In this document: positions 12,330-12,823 of the stretch, piece after piece
How the letters are laid out: every line of letters starts with the position of its first letter
Position numbering within the stretch: position 1 is the stretch's first letter
The notes under the pieces: generated by a model
Told to the model about the DNA's origin: nothing
Database searches by the model: none
What the model saw: only the letters and a program-made list of their open reading frames with translations
Origin: an uncultured Dorea sp.
GTDB lineage: Bacteria > Bacillota > Clostridia > Lachnospirales > Lachnospiraceae
Direction of reading: 5' to 3'
Assembly (NCBI GenBank): GCA_934295165.1
Contig: CAKRAT010000059.1
Coordinates: forward strand, 1 to 12,823
DNA length: 12,823 nt
Translations under genes and position numbers: made by a program

Positions 12330-12823
12330 ATGTCTAAAGAACAACAGGTAACACAACTTACAGATAATATGGCAAAATTTATTGCACATATTGCAAAGAA
12401 ACTGCCGGATGATGTCATTGAAAAATTAACAGAGCTGCGTGAGAAAGAAGACAGCCCGCTTTCAAAGGTAATTTACGATACCATGTTCAAGAACCAGGAA
12501 CTCGCTGTAAAACTGAACAGACCAAGCTGCCAGGATACAGGTGTATTACAGTTCTGGGTAAAATGCGGAACCAAATTCCCACTTATCGACGAGCTGGAAG
12601 GACTTCTGAAAGACGCTGTTGTGAAAGCAACATTTGAAGCACCACTCCGTCATAACAGTGTAGAGACATTTGACGAGTACAACACAGGAAAGAATGTAGG
12701 AAAAGGAACACCTACTGTATTCTGGGACATCGTTCCAAACTCAGATAAATGTGAGATCTATACATACATGGCAGGAGGCGGATGTACTCTTCCTGGAAAA
12801 GCTATGGTTCTGATGCCGGGTGA
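12330..12823 (+). CDS. ttdA: L(+)-tartrate dehydratase alpha subunit-like (class I fumarase family), 3' end outside window
   Basis: The first 164 residues of an oxygen-sensitive [4Fe-4S] hydro-lyase subunit are present; the frame is open to the window end, so the gene is cut, not broken. The expected reaction is dehydration of L-tartrate to oxaloacetate together with a beta subunit presumably encoded next. Visible family blocks are LNRPSCQDTG with the probable cluster ligand Cys67, APLRHNSVETFDE (104-116), NTGKN and YMAGGGCTLPGK with Cys152. From memory these match E. coli TtdA better than FumA/FumB-type fumarases, but a fumarase alpha subunit cannot be excluded from the N-terminal part alone. 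As in the permease, two in-frame ATGs follow the ribosome binding site (12324 and 12330); 12330 has the better 8-nt spacing from AAGGAGG. Its pairing with the permease supports dicarboxylate catabolism. Confidence 0.82.
   Translation, partial: MSKEQQVTQLTDNMAKFIAHIAKKLPDDVIEKLTELREKEDSPLSKVIYDTMFKNQELAVKLNRPSCQDTGVLQFWVKCGTKFPLIDELEGLLKDAVVKATFEAPLRHNSVETFDEYNTGKNVGKGTPTVFWDIVPNSDKCEIYTYMAGGGCTLPGKAMVLMPG

Noticed and set aside
1..12823. CRISPR array, rRNA, phage genes or restriction/defence system
   Set aside because: No regularly spaced repeats, no rRNA-like stretches and no such protein families were seen on either strand.

Overview
The window looks like chromosomal DNA from a Gram-positive gut anaerobe of the Clostridia, most likely Lachnospiraceae (Dorea, Mediterraneibacter or Blautia type). 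The reasons are strong AAGGAG-type ribosome binding sites, moderate-to-low GC coding, rho-independent terminators with T-tracts, sortase-anchored proteins, and protein families typical of that group. The genus is an inference. All supported genes lie on the + strand.

Layout. (1) 37-504 is a complete low-molecular-weight protein tyrosine phosphatase followed by a terminator. (2) 638-2527 is a Na+/phosphate cotransporter unit: three 11-bp Pho-box-like repeats over the -35 position, a structured leader, the gene (785-2467) and a terminator. An imperfect 40-bp direct repeat lies on both sides of it (716-755 and 2534-2573). (3) 2822-3253 is a small, probably helical protein of unknown function. 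(4) 3331-4577 is a translationally coupled pair of GntR/FCD-family regulators; the first lacks the FCD histidines and the second keeps them. (5) 4578-5171 is non-coding: a long hairpin terminator, a stretch without genes, and a 212-bp nested palindrome with perfect 25-bp inverted ends (4832-5043). (6) 5172-10569 is a five-gene sortase-dependent pilus operon. Its order is VWA-domain tip adhesin, SipA-like inactive signal peptidase, two-domain backbone pilin, class B sortase, small basal/anchor pilin. This is the gene order of the streptococcal FCT-3/4 pilus islands (Cpa, SipA, FctA, SrtC, FctB), but with a VWA protein in the tip position. (7) 10750 to the end is an SLC13/DASS carboxylate permease followed by the first 494 bases of a class I fumarase-family subunit that best resembles L(+)-tartrate dehydratase alpha (TtdA). 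The window cuts this gene.

How the parts may work together. The pilus operon looks self-contained: three surface proteins with signal peptides and C-terminal sorting signals, the sortase that should link them, and a SipA-like assembly factor. The permease and TtdA should import and dehydrate tartrate or a related dicarboxylate. The 10-mer TTTGGATACA occurs in both the gntR-pair promoter and the permease leader, which suggests that the GntR pair controls the dicarboxylate genes. In that case the pilus operon and the palindromic element sit between a regulator pair and its target, which would fit an inserted pilus island. The shared operator and the insertion are inferences, not observations.
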